Assembly (NCBI GenBank): GCA_016709225.1
Contig: JADJEE010000001.1
Location: forward strand, 1,736,001-1,800,000
From: Deltaproteobacteria bacterium
Lineage (GTDB): Bacteria; Myxococcota_A; Polyangia; Nannocystales; Nannocystaceae
DNA: 64,000 nucleotides
Direction: 5' to 3'
Shown: in pieces, positions 26,024 through 38,329 of the stretch
Layout of the letters: each line of letters opens with the position of its first letter
Numbering within the stretch: position 1 is the stretch's first letter
Notes under the pieces: model-generated
What the model saw: only the letters and a program-made list of their open reading frames with translations
What the model was told of the DNA's origin: nothing
Databases searched by the model: none
Program-made: the position numbers and the translations under genes

Positions 26024-26704
26024 TTGCCCCGAACCGTCAGAGCCCCGTCGCCGCGTCAGGCCGGCTTCACCCTCATCGAGCTGATGATGGTGGTGGTCGT
26101 GCTCGGCGTGCTCGCGGTGGTCGCGATCGGGGCCTACTCCCGCTACATCCGCAACGCACACAAGACCGAGGTCGTCGCGGATCTGTCGAACCTGACGCTG
26201 CGCCAGAAGACGCTCTTCGCCAAGAACGGGCACTACGCCAGCTCGACCGACTGCGAGGGCGACGGCTGCACCTACCCGCTGGCGACGGCGATCGCGGTGC
26301 AGCGGGCCCCGATCCGCTGGAACACCACCGACGCCGGCTACACCTCGGCGGGCGCCGCCGACGGTGCCTTCTTCCGCGGCGGCGGCGGTGACGTGCACGG
26401 CTTCGATGCGCTGCAGTTCATGCCCGAGGGCGGCGACTCGTGGTGCGGCTACGCGACGATCTCCGGCTGGGGATCGACCGCGGGTGGCGACGCCGACACC
26501 CCGACCGACCTCGGCAGCGCGCTCATCACCCAAGAGTTCCCGGCCGCGACCGCCGATCAGTTCGCGGCCCGCGATTGGTTCTTCAGCTACGCCCTGTGCG
26601 ACTTCGACTTCGACGGCGTGTACTGGGCCTTCACGACCACCCACCGCAACGCCGCCATCAACATGTCCACGGACGCCACCGGCGTCTACCAAGAGAACGA
26701 GTAG
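26024..26704 (+). CDS. Type IV pilin-like / pseudopilin protein
   Basis: About 226 residues. The prepilin peptidase site is G|FTLIELM with Glu at +5, followed by the hydrophobic N-terminal helix (MMVVVVLGVLAVVAIGAYSR). The globular part is about 190 residues, large for a pilin, with Cys pairs (TDCEGDGC) that could form disulfides and a Trp/Asp-rich C-terminal half (FSYALCDFDFDGVYWAF). The start is uncertain: TTG 26024 gives a 14-residue leader like that of the next gene and lies downstream of the sigma-54 promoter. GTG 26000 would overlap the promoter, and GTG 25937 gives a long leader. No ribosome-binding site is obvious. Confidence 0.82.
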   Translation: MPRTVRAPSPRQAGFTLIELMMVVVVLGVLAVVAIGAYSRYIRNAHKTEVVADLSNLTLRQKTLFAKNGHYASSTDCEGDGCTYPLATAIAVQRAPIRWNTTDAGYTSAGAADGAFFRGGGGDVHGFDALQFMPEGGDSWCGYATISGWGSTAGGDADTPTDLGSALITQEFPAATADQFAARDWFFSYALCDFDFDGVYWAFTTTHRNAAINMSTDATGVYQENE

Positions 26705-26796
26705 CCGCGGCCACGGCCCGGCGTCATGCAGTCATCCGCAACCGCAGCGTGCCCGCTGCACCCGCCTCGAAGCATCCAAGAAAGGACCTACCCACC

Positions 26797-27450
26797 ATGT
26801 TCCTCGACATCCAGCGCCTGAAGAAGCAGAGGGGCTTCACCCTCATCGAGATCATGATCGTCGTCGCGATCCTCGGCATCCTCGCCGCCATCGCGATTCC
26901 GGCACTCACCAAGTACATGCGCCGCAGCAAGACCAGCGAGGCGCGCGTGCAGCTGTCGAAGATGTTCGACGCGGCCTCGGCGTTCTTCAACGAAGAGCAC
27001 GTCGAGCGTGGCCAGGTGCAGGTCATCGGCGCCGGCGGAGCCATCTCGGACATGGCGCCCCACCGCTGCCCCCACCCGCAGGACTCGCCGGTCGGTGGCG
27101 AAGCGACCATCACGCCGGCCATCACGCTCGACTGCAACACCGGCCCCGGCGGCCGCTGCGTGCCGTCGGTCGGCAGCCCCGGCACCGGCTACTACGAAAT
27201 GTCGGACTGGAACAACAACGCGGTGTGGAACGGCCTGAACTTCCAGATGGAGCAGGCGCACTACTTCCACTACAACTTCATCGCGGTCAACGACAACACC
27301 GGCTTCGGCACCTGTCAGTTCACCGCGCAGGCCTTCGGTGACCTCGACGGCGACGTCGCGGTGTACTCGACCTACGAGCGCTCCGGCGCCGCCGACCAGC
27401 AGGGTGTCAACGGCGCGGCCGGCCTCTACATCGACCAAGAGGTCGAGTGA
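26797..27450 (+). CDS. pilA: Type IV pilin-like protein (PilA-type)
   Basis: 217 residues. Leader MFLDIQRLKKQRG (13 residues, basic) is cut before FTLIEIMIVVAILGILAA, the canonical type IV pilin start with Glu5. KYMRRSKTSEARVQLSKMFD continues the long helix. The C-terminal part has Cys residues (HRCPHP, LDCNTG, GRCVPS, GTCQF) suitable for a disulfide-bound loop, and is longer than the usual ~150 residues. A strong ribosome-binding site, AAGAAAGGA, lies eight bases upstream and suggests high expression, so this is the better candidate for the major pilin. It is followed by two hairpins, the second a rho-independent terminator. Confidence 0.85.
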   Translation: MFLDIQRLKKQRGFTLIEIMIVVAILGILAAIAIPALTKYMRRSKTSEARVQLSKMFDAASAFFNEEHVERGQVQVIGAGGAISDMAPHRCPHPQDSPVGGEATITPAITLDCNTGPGGRCVPSVGSPGTGYYEMSDWNNNAVWNGLNFQMEQAHYFHYNFIAVNDNTGFGTCQFTAQAFGDLDGDVAVYSTYERSGAADQQGVNGAAGLYIDQEVE

Positions 27451-27460
27451 TCCAACGGCG

Positions 27461-27485
27461 GTGACGGTGCCCTCGGCACCGTCGC
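27461..27485 (+). repeat. Stem-loop after pilin gene
   Basis: GTGACGGTGCC, three-base loop CTC, then GGCACCGTCGC: an 11-bp stem with one G-U pair, ten bases after the pilin stop codon. It has no T-tract; it may protect the 3' end of the message or act with the terminator downstream. Confidence 0.5.
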
Positions 27486-27532
27486 GCCGCCCTGGTCGCT
27501 CACCTGGTGGCTCACCCGGTTGCGCATGACGG

Positions 27533-27566
27533 CGGCGGTCCCCTCGCGAAGGGGGCCGCCGTTTTT
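27533..27566 (+). terminator. Rho-independent terminator of the pilin operon
   Basis: CGGCGGTCCCC, loop TCGCGAA, GGGGGCCGCCG: an 11-bp stem with one G-T wobble, directly followed by TTTTT. This is the clearest intrinsic terminator in the window. Confidence 0.88.
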
Positions 27567-27589
27567 CGTTGGTTGTCCCGCGGCCGCGA

Positions 27590-27595
27590 TACCAT
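27590..27595 (+). promoter_or_regulatory. Candidate -10 box TACCAT
   Basis: TACCAT within GCGATACCATG lies 17 bases before the TTG start of the TPR gene, just after the pilin terminator, so the gene probably has its own promoter. Confidence 0.3.
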
Positions 27596-27612
27596 GACCG
27601 CCGCAGGCCCCC

Positions 27613-28437
27613 TTGCGGAACTGGATCGCAGCGCTCGTCGTCGCCGTGGCTGGGAGTGCGAGCCACTTTGCCCACGAGCGCGTGCTCGCCCGTCAGCAGG
27701 CCGCGCCGCCCGAGCTCGACGTGCTGTACGTGCCGCCGGCCGCCCAGCTGGTGCCGATGGCGGTCGGCTACCGTGAAGCCCTGGCCGATCTGATCTGGGT
27801 GCGCGCGCTCATCTACTCCGGCGAGAACCTCGGCCGCTCGCAGGTCGACGCGACCTTCCGCTACGTCGACGCCATCAGCGGGCTCGCCCCGCGCTTTCGC
27901 CGGCCGTACGTGTGGGGCGGCATCACGGCGGTCTACTCCGGTCAGTCCGAGATCGACCGCGCGATGGTCGACGGCGCCATCGCGATCTATCGGCGGGGGC
28001 TGGCGCAGTTCCCCGAGAGCCACGAGCTCCTGTATCCCCTCGGCATGTTGCTGCTGACGCAGGTGCCGTCGACACCGGGCTACGACCCCAACGAGCGCGC
28101 GGCACTGCGGGCCGAGGGCATCGACTGCATCCGCCGTGCGGCGGCGTTCGGTGCCGACCCGCTGGTGCGACAGTACGCGGCCTCGCTGGTGTCCGAGCAC
28201 GGCGAGCGCGACCTCGCGGTCGCGTTCCTCGAGCGGCAGCTCGCCCAGGCCGAAGACGAGGATCACCGCCGGATGCTGCGTAGCAAGCTCTCGCAGCTCG
28301 GCGGCGCGCAGGCGGCAGAGCGCGTGCTGGCGGTGCGCCGCGCGTTCGTGCAAGAGCACCGCGAGCGCGCGCCCTACCTCGACGACGGGCTGTGGGCGGT
28401 CGTGCGCGACGAGCAACGCCACATCGCCGAGCCCTGA
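27613..28437 (+). CDS. Membrane-anchored TPR protein
   Basis: 274 residues from a TTG. The N-terminus is a signal or anchor segment (NWIAALVVAVAGSASHFA). The conserved-looking core is VGYREALADLIWVRALIYSG with RYVDAISGLAPRFRRPYVWG, then TPR-type helices (GAIAIYRRGLAQFPESHELL, AVAFLERQLAQAEDEDHRRM). The Y-R-x-A-x-A-D-L-x-W pattern is one I associate with myxobacterial TPR proteins of unknown function. Proximity to pilin genes hints at a pilus-related role, but the strong terminator between them argues for separate transcription. Confidence 0.72.
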   Translation: MRNWIAALVVAVAGSASHFAHERVLARQQAAPPELDVLYVPPAAQLVPMAVGYREALADLIWVRALIYSGENLGRSQVDATFRYVDAISGLAPRFRRPYVWGGITAVYSGQSEIDRAMVDGAIAIYRRGLAQFPESHELLYPLGMLLLTQVPSTPGYDPNERAALRAEGIDCIRRAAAFGADPLVRQYAASLVSEHGERDLAVAFLERQLAQAEDEDHRRMLRSKLSQLGGAQAAERVLAVRRAFVQEHRERAPYLDDGLWAVVRDEQRHIAEP

Positions 28438-28483
28438 CCGGCGTCCCCACGCCACCGACGCGGCGCGACGGCGGTGCCCGCGG

Positions 28484-31492
<3,009 letters not shown>

Positions 31493-31839
31493 CGCCGGAC
31501 TCCAAGGGGCTTGCGCGCGATGACCCCACGGAGCGCGCACCCCGCGTGAGTCGGGCGACAGTATAGCGGGATTTGCCCGCCGATGGCTCGAATGACGTCG
31601 ACGCGCGAGGCCGGTCGCACGGTCTCGAGCGCACGCGCGGTCGCGTCGCGCGGCCGCGGGCGAGCCCGCGCCCTGCGGGGCCACCTCGGCCGGGTGCTGC
31701 GCCGACGGGCGCCCCCACGAGCGCCTTTGCGCCGGGTCACGTGCGAGCGCGGGCCGCATGCAAGCACAGGCCACGTGCGGCCGATGCTAGGCTTCAAGCC
31801 GCCCCGTCGCCGAACCGGGGGCGCGAGGAGACCGGGACG
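31493..31839. other. 347-bp divergent intergenic region
   Basis: This holds no convincing gene. It contains the promoters for the kinase (minus) and the 108-residue protein (plus): CTATACTG on the minus strand (TATACT, 31560-31565) and TAGGCT at 31788-31793 on the plus strand. The inverted repeat GCGGG-ATTTG-CCCGC (31566-31580) lies immediately upstream of the minus-strand TATACT. The middle ~150 bp is featureless GC-rich sequence. Confidence 0.4.
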
Positions 31840-32166
31840 ATGCCGACCAACGAAGACGATCCCCTGCGCATTCCCAGTGTCGCGCGCGCCGAGCCCACGG
31901 GCGCGGCCGAGGGCGCAGAGGCGGTCGAAGCCACGCTCGCGGCGGGATCGGTCGAAGCCGCCCAGGCCACCGCGGTGGAGCAGGTGACGGCGGGGCTGGC
32001 CGCGGGCGCCCTGGATGTCGACGCGGCGACCTCGATGCTGGTCGCAGACGCGGTCACCACGGCGCTGGGGCCGGGCGCCGATCCAGCGCTCGCCGCAGAG
32101 ATCCGCGCCGAGGTGGCGGCGCTGGTGGCCGAGGATCCCACGCTCGCGAGCCTGCTTCGCGCCTAG
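31840..32166 (+). CDS. Small acidic Ala-rich protein, unknown
   Basis: 108 residues; ribosome-binding site GAGGAG ten bases upstream of the ATG. The sequence is Ala/Glu/Val-rich and helical (EGAEAVEATLAAGSVEAAQA, LVADAVTTALGPGADPALAA) and ends EDPTLASLLRA. No membrane segment, Cys or known domain is seen. The C-terminal half repeats a V-A-x-L-V-A pattern that could form a coiled or helical bundle. I do not recognise it. It is convergent with the 98-residue gene. Confidence 0.6.
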   Translation: MPTNEDDPLRIPSVARAEPTGAAEGAEAVEATLAAGSVEAAQATAVEQVTAGLAAGALDVDAATSMLVADAVTTALGPGADPALAAEIRAEVAALVAEDPTLASLLRA

Positions 32167-32215
32167 CCGCGGGCCCCGGCGAGCGCCGTCGGGGCGCGTT
32201 TGTCCGCGCGTCGCG

Positions 32216-32512
32216 TCAGGACGGCTCGGCGGCCGGCATCGCGTCGCGCCGCTTCGCCTTGGGCTCGAGCAGCCGACGCAGCGCGGCGCCGAGATCGACC
32301 CCCGCGAGATCGAAGCGGCGCAGCGCGTCGGCCAGGATGTTGACCCGCTCGGGCGCGCGGAGCCGGCGGTCGACGATGATGCGGTACTCACCGCGCAGCT
32401 TCACGAGGCCGCCGGTGCCTTGCACGAGGCCCGCCATCGGTTCGTAGCAGACCTTCACGCGCAGCTGTTCCGCGACGCGTTCCAATTCCTGCAGCTGTTG
32501 CTCCGCGCTCAT
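32216..32512 (-). CDS. Small conserved-looking cytoplasmic protein
   Basis: 98 residues. It starts with an amphipathic helix (SAEQQLQELERVAEQLRVKV), then a glycine-rich beta segment, CYEPMAGLVQGTGGLVKLRG, and EYRIIVDRRLRAPERVNILA, DALRRFDLAGVDL. The Q-G-T-G-G and R-x-x-I-x-D-R-R blocks look under selection, and I recall similar small proteins in Deltaproteobacteria, without known function. The ATG at 32512 is chosen because the preceding open frame is Arg/Ser-rich and overlaps the kinase gene region. Confidence 0.65.
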   Translation of the reverse strand: MSAEQQLQELERVAEQLRVKVCYEPMAGLVQGTGGLVKLRGEYRIIVDRRLRAPERVNILADALRRFDLAGVDLGAALRRLLEPKAKRRDAMPAAEPS

Positions 32513-32666
32513 CCACCGCGTCGCTTCGACGCCTGCGCAATGTGTCCCATGCCGACCGCACCGCGCAAGTTCGAAGCGAGGGCCAATGGTGGGCTCGCGG
32601 CACGAATTCAGCGCCGCGGAGCGAGGTTCGAAGATCGCACCCCGCAGATCCCGGGATCGCGATCGT

Positions 32667-33932
32667 TCACTCGCCGGGCGCAGCCTGTGGCGACGCGAGC
32701 GGCACCGTGAAGTGCATGATCGTGCCGCCACCCTCGCCGCTGCAGGCCCACGCCTCGCCGCCGTGGGCGCGGACGAGGTTGCGCACGATCGACAACCCGA
32801 GCCCGGCACCGCCATGGCGACGCGTGGGCCCCGAGTCGACCTGGTAGAAGGCCTCGAACACCCGCGAGAGCTGATCCGGGGCGATCCCGACGCCGCGGTC
32901 CACCACGCTCAGTCGCACCGCGTCGTGGGCCTCCTCGCCGAAGAGCGTCTCCTCCTCGAACGGGCGCCGAATCGGCGCGGTCGCGGCCCGCACGACCACC
33001 GTGGTGCCGCGCGGCGAGAACTTGATGGCGTTGCCCAGCAGGTTCACCAGCACGCGATGGAGCTTCTCGGCATCGACCAGCACCGCGGGCAGCGGCGGCA
33101 GCTCGGCGCGCACCTGCACCTCGGCGGCGGAGGCCGGCAGCGTGACCGCTTCGATGGCCTTGCCGACCAGCTCGGCGACGGCGTGGGGCCGCAGCGCCAG
33201 GCGCACGGCGCCGGCCTCGAGCTGCGACATCTCGAGCACGTGGGTGATGAGCGCGAGCAGCTCCTCGCCGCGGCTCAGGATCGTGCGGACGTAGTCGGTC
33301 TGCTCGGCATTGAGCTCGCCCGCGATGCCCTCGAGCAGCATCTTGGAGAAGCTGATCACCGACGTCAACGGCGTGCGCAGCTCGTGGGAGACCGTGGCGA
33401 GGAAATTGCCCTTGAGCTCGTCGAGCTGGCGCAGGTGCTCGACGGCCCGCTGCAGCTCCGCGTTCTGCTGCGCCATCGCCCGCCACGCGCTCGCGCTGGT
33501 CTGCAGGTGGAGCTCGGAGGTCACCCACGCCGCGTACGCCGACTGCAGGATCTGCCCCACCGCGGTGAGGATCGCCGGCTGCAGGCCGTCGTCGTGCTGG
33601 GCGTGGGCGCGACGCACGAGCACCAGCGCGCCCACGCGGTCGCTGCCGGCGAACAGCGGGCTCACCTCGCACACGTGGTCACCGACGCCGAAGCGCGGCG
33701 GACCGGCGCGACGCAGCGCGGCCGCAGCCTCGGGCGGCAGCTGCTCCCAGCTCGCCGCGACGCCTGCTTCGTCGCCGACCTTGGCGTGGACCTGGCCGGC
33801 GGCGTCGAACACCGCCAGCGCCTCGACGCCGTGGATGCGCCACGGCGCCAGGCAGCGGGCCAGCAGGGCGGCATCGATCAGCTCGCCCAGCGGCGGCGCA
33901 CGATCGGTGGCGGCCACCGGCGACTCGCTCAT
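32667..33932 (-). CDS. Soluble sensor histidine kinase
   Basis: 421 residues without membrane segments. The N-terminal ~150 residues are a GAF-like or Roadblock-like sensor region (GVEALAVFDAAGQVHAKVGD, LFAGSDRVGALVLVRRAH). A coiled-coil linker precedes the HisKA box FLATVSHELRTPLTSVISFS with phospho-acceptor His183. The HATPase_c domain has the N box LVNLLGNAIKFSP, G1 VVDRGVGIAPDQL and G2 GGAGLGLSIVRNLVRAHGG. Its ATG overlaps the stop of the MglA-like GTPase gene (ATGA), so the two are co-translated and probably work together. No response-regulator gene is adjacent. Confidence 0.92.
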   Translation of the reverse strand: MSESPVAATDRAPPLGELIDAALLARCLAPWRIHGVEALAVFDAAGQVHAKVGDEAGVAASWEQLPPEAAAALRRAGPPRFGVGDHVCEVSPLFAGSDRVGALVLVRRAHAQHDDGLQPAILTAVGQILQSAYAAWVTSELHLQTSASAWRAMAQQNAELQRAVEHLRQLDELKGNFLATVSHELRTPLTSVISFSKMLLEGIAGELNAEQTDYVRTILSRGEELLALITHVLEMSQLEAGAVRLALRPHAVAELVGKAIEAVTLPASAAEVQVRAELPPLPAVLVDAEKLHRVLVNLLGNAIKFSPRGTTVVVRAATAPIRRPFEEETLFGEEAHDAVRLSVVDRGVGIAPDQLSRVFEAFYQVDSGPTRRHGGAGLGLSIVRNLVRAHGGEAWACSGEGGGTIMHFTVPLASPQAAPGE

Positions 33933-34594
33933 GTGCCACCTGGTCGCAGCAGGCCCGCGACCTGGGCCATGAACTCGTCACATGTCACGCCGAAGCGGCG
34001 CTCGAGCTCGAAGCGGCGCTCGAGCTTCTGCCACGTCGAGGCCGCGAGGCCGGTGAAGGTCTCGGCGACCCCCTGCCCCTCGATCGCGATCGCGCTGTAG
34101 ACGGGTTCGCTGCCCTTGGCGGCGATGCGCCGCACATCCTCGTCGCTGCGGATGCCCGGCAGATCACGCTTGTTGAACTGGATCACGACCGCGACGTCGT
34201 CGAAGCCGATGCCGTTGTCGGCGAGGTTGTTGCGCAGGTCGGCGAAACTCTCGTTGTTCGCGCGGGTCTCGCTGATGCGACTGTCGGCCACGAAGACCAC
34301 GCCGTCGGCGCCCTGCAGCACGATGCGACGGGTCGCGGCGTGGAACACCTGCCCCGGCACGGTGAACAGCTTGAGCTTGATCGACATGCCGGCGGCGGTC
34401 GCCATCGTCAGCGGCAAGAGGTCGAAGAACAGCGTGCGGTCGTCGCGGGTGTTGAGCGTCATCAAACCGGTGCCGGTGTGATCGCCCATCATCGCGTGCA
34501 GCTGCTGAAGGTTCGTGGTCTTGCCGCTGAGCGCAGGCCCGTAGTAGACGAGCTTGAGCGTCACCTCGCGGTGCTGGATGTCGATGAAGACCAT
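33929..34594 (-). CDS. MglA-like small Ras-family GTPase
   Basis: 221 residues. P-loop GPALSGKTTN with Lys25, switch regions with LNTRDDRTLFFDLLP and LFTVPGQVFHAATRRIVLQG (prokaryotic MglA group: TVPGQV replaces DTAGQE), and the base-specificity motif FNKRDLP. MglA controls polarity and motility in myxobacteria; paralogues exist with other partners, and this one has a histidine kinase as coupled neighbour rather than an MglB/Roadblock gene. The C-terminal extension (ERRFELERRFGVTCDEFMAQ) is helical. A TAGACT -10-like box lies 21 bases upstream, so it may be transcribed apart from dnaJ. Confidence 0.93.
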   Translation of the reverse strand: MVFIDIQHREVTLKLVYYGPALSGKTTNLQQLHAMMGDHTGTGLMTLNTRDDRTLFFDLLPLTMATAAGMSIKLKLFTVPGQVFHAATRRIVLQGADGVVFVADSRISETRANNESFADLRNNLADNGIGFDDVAVVIQFNKRDLPGIRSDEDVRRIAAKGSEPVYSAIAIEGQGVAETFTGLAASTWQKLERRFELERRFGVTCDEFMAQVAGLLRPGGT

Positions 34595-34615
34595 CGAACG
34601 TGCTTCGCCCGTGCG

Positions 34616-34621
34616 AGTCTA
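34616..34621 (-). promoter_or_regulatory. Candidate -10 box TAGACT for the GTPase gene
   Basis: On the minus strand CTGCTAGACTCG lies 21 bases before the GTPase ATG and after the dnaJ stop. It suggests an internal promoter separating the heat-shock genes from the GTPase-kinase pair. Confidence 0.3.
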
Positions 34622-34628
34622 GCAGGAC

Positions 34629-34644
34629 CGCGCCCAGGGGCGCG
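34629..34644. repeat. Perfect palindrome CGCGCCC-AG-GGGCGCG
   Basis: A 7-bp inverted repeat with a two-base centre lies between the dnaJ stop and the GTPase promoter candidate. It could be a terminator stem without T-tract, or an operator. Confidence 0.35.
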
Positions 34645-34647
34645 TCT

Positions 34648-35760
34648 TCAGCTGCGCTCGCGCGTCGGGGTCGCACGCTCGGCGCTGCGTCGCGGCAGCG
34701 CGCCAGTGTCATTGCAGGCCTCCTCGAGGGCCGCCAGCGCAGCGCGGACTCGCTCGCCCGCTGCACCCGAGGGCACCGCCGGCGTCTCGACGGTCACCAA
34801 CACCAGCTGATCGCCCCGCCGCGAGCTCTTGCCGCCGGCGGCCGTGGGCACGCCCTTGCCCCGCAGCCGCAGCTTGGTGCCGCTCTTGATGCCCGCGGGG
34901 ACCTCGAGCCACGCGTCGCCGTCGACCGTCGGCACCGACAGCCGCGTGCCCAGAGCGGCCTCGGCGATGCTGATGGTGGCATCGCAGCGAAGGTCGTCAC
35001 CATCGCGGACCAGCCGCGGGTGCGGACGCACGTTGACGGTGATGCGCAGGTCGCCGGGCTCGCCGCCGAAGCGGCCCGGCTCGCCGAGCCCGGTGAGCAC
35101 GCGCTCGGTGCCAGCCGCGGTGCCCGGTGGCAGCTTCACGTCGAACGCGCGGGCCTGTCGGCGCGAGCCGCTGCCGCGACAGTCGCTGCAGGGATCGATC
35201 TGGACCATTCCGGTGCCATCACAGCGGCCACAGCGGGTGCGCCGCGCAAACAAGCCCTCACCCTTCACCTCGCCGCGGCCGCCGCAGTTCGGACAGGTCT
35301 GCGCAGGCCGACCGCCGGCCTTGGTGCCGCTGCCGCTGCAGGTCGTGCACACGCCCGGGGCCTCGAAGCCGATCGCCTGCGTGGTGCCGAGCACCGCCTC
35401 CGCGAGGTCCACGCTCAGGGTGTAGCGGAGGTCGCGACCCTTGCGTCGCTGCGCGCGACGGTTGCCGAACACATCGCCGAACACGTTGCCGAGCAGGTCG
35501 CGTGCGCTCTGGCCGTCGAAGCCCTTGCTGAGATCGAGCTGACCGAAGCGGCGCTGTGCGTCGTACTTGGCGCGCAGCGCCGGGTCCGACAGGGTGTCGT
35601 AGGCGGCGTTGATCTGCCGGTAGCGATCCTCCGCGAGCGGATCACCGGCGTGGCGATCGGGGTGGAACTCCAGCGTGAGGCGACGAAACGCCTTCTTGAT
35701 GTCGTCGGCGTTGGCCGTCGCATCGACTCCGAGCACTGCGTAGTAATCGGGTTCGGCCAC
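34648..35760 (-). CDS. dnaJ: DnaJ co-chaperone
   Basis: 370 residues. The J domain has HPD in LEFHPDRHAG. The G/F region is short and poorly Gly-rich (FDGQSARDLLGNVFGDVFGN). The four zinc repeats are complete: CTTCSGSG, CPNCGGRG, CGRCDGTG, CSDCRGSG. The C-terminal substrate-binding domains follow (GDLRITVNVRPHP, DGDDLRCDATISIAEAALG). The protein ends with a Ser/Arg-rich tail. It stimulates DnaK ATPase and delivers unfolded clients. It starts 15 bp after dnaK. Confidence 0.96.
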   Translation of the reverse strand: MAEPDYYAVLGVDATANADDIKKAFRRLTLEFHPDRHAGDPLAEDRYRQINAAYDTLSDPALRAKYDAQRRFGQLDLSKGFDGQSARDLLGNVFGDVFGNRRAQRRKGRDLRYTLSVDLAEAVLGTTQAIGFEAPGVCTTCSGSGTKAGGRPAQTCPNCGGRGEVKGEGLFARRTRCGRCDGTGMVQIDPCSDCRGSGSRRQARAFDVKLPPGTAAGTERVLTGLGEPGRFGGEPGDLRITVNVRPHPRLVRDGDDLRCDATISIAEAALGTRLSVPTVDGDAWLEVPAGIKSGTKLRLRGKGVPTAAGGKSSRRGDQLVLVTVETPAVPSGAAGERVRAALAALEEACNDTGALPRRSAERATPTRERS

Positions 35761-35775
35761 GCAGTCCCTCGCGGA

Positions 35776-37611
<1,836 letters not shown>

Positions 37612-37616
37612 CTGCG

Positions 37617-38258
37617 TCAGGCCTCCGAGTCCGTCGTCCCCGCCGGCGGTGCGCCGGTCGAGCCCGGGCCGGCGATCACCACCCGTGCGGGTCGCAGCAG
37701 CCGCTCGCCCATGCGATAGCCGCGCTCGAACTCCCGCACGACCACGCCCGGTGCGTGATCGGGCGAGTCGACCTGCTGCAGCGCGTCGTGGACCGCGGGA
37801 TCGAACGCGACCCCGACCGAGATCACCGGCTCGATGTTGTGCTTGCGCAGCGCGCCCATGAACTCGTCGCGGACCATCTGGATCCCACGCACGAGCTGGT
37901 CGATGCTGGCGCCGGGGCCGGCGGCCTCGAGCGCGCGCTCGAGGTTGTCCATCGTCGGCAGGAACGACGGCAGCAGCTTCTGCACCGCCTGCACCTGCGC
38001 GTCGTCGACCTCGCGGCGCACACGCTTCTTGTAGTTCTCGAGGTCGGCGACCGCGCGCAGCCAGCGGTCCTTGGTCGCCTGCAGCTCGGTCTCGAGCTCG
38101 ACCACCGCGGCCGCGAGCCCGGTCGCGGTGTCGGCCGCGGGGTCGTCGTTGTCGGCATCGCCCTCCATCGCGGTCACCGCTGCCTCGGCCTCGGCCATGG
38201 CGCGGTTGATCTCGTCGTTGAGGTCGTCCGGAGAGGATGGGTCCTTAGGGTTCGTCAT
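37617..38258 (-). CDS. grpE: GrpE nucleotide exchange factor
   Basis: 213 residues. An acidic disordered N-terminus is followed by the long dimerisation helix (ELETELQATKDRWLRAVADL, ENYKKRVRREVDD) and the GrpE signature PTMDNLERAL ... IQMVRDEFMGALRKHNIEPV, ending with the beta-wing, FDPAVHDALQQV and EFERGYRMGERLLRPARVVI. It releases ADP from DnaK. It is placed between hrcA and dnaK, with 71 bp after hrcA and 5 bp before dnaK. Confidence 0.96.
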   Translation of the reverse strand: MTNPKDPSSPDDLNDEINRAMAEAEAAVTAMEGDADNDDPAADTATGLAAAVVELETELQATKDRWLRAVADLENYKKRVRREVDDAQVQAVQKLLPSFLPTMDNLERALEAAGPGASIDQLVRGIQMVRDEFMGALRKHNIEPVISVGVAFDPAVHDALQQVDSPDHAPGVVVREFERGYRMGERLLRPARVVIAGPGSTGAPPAGTTDSEA

Positions 38259-38329
38259 CGCTTCCTCGTGCGGGGCCCAAACGAAGCCCTCGCGCCACCG
38301 CCAGGAGAAGTCGCCGAGGACGCGATGCG

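Noticed and set aside
32166..32216. Hairpin GCCCCG...CGGGGC between convergent small genes as a terminator
   Set aside because: Only a six-base stem and a weak GTTTG tail; too little to call in this GC-rich sequence.
38259..38329. Possible CIRCE element between hrcA and grpE
   Set aside because: No TTAGCACTC or GAGTGCTAA arm, even allowing two mismatches by eye.
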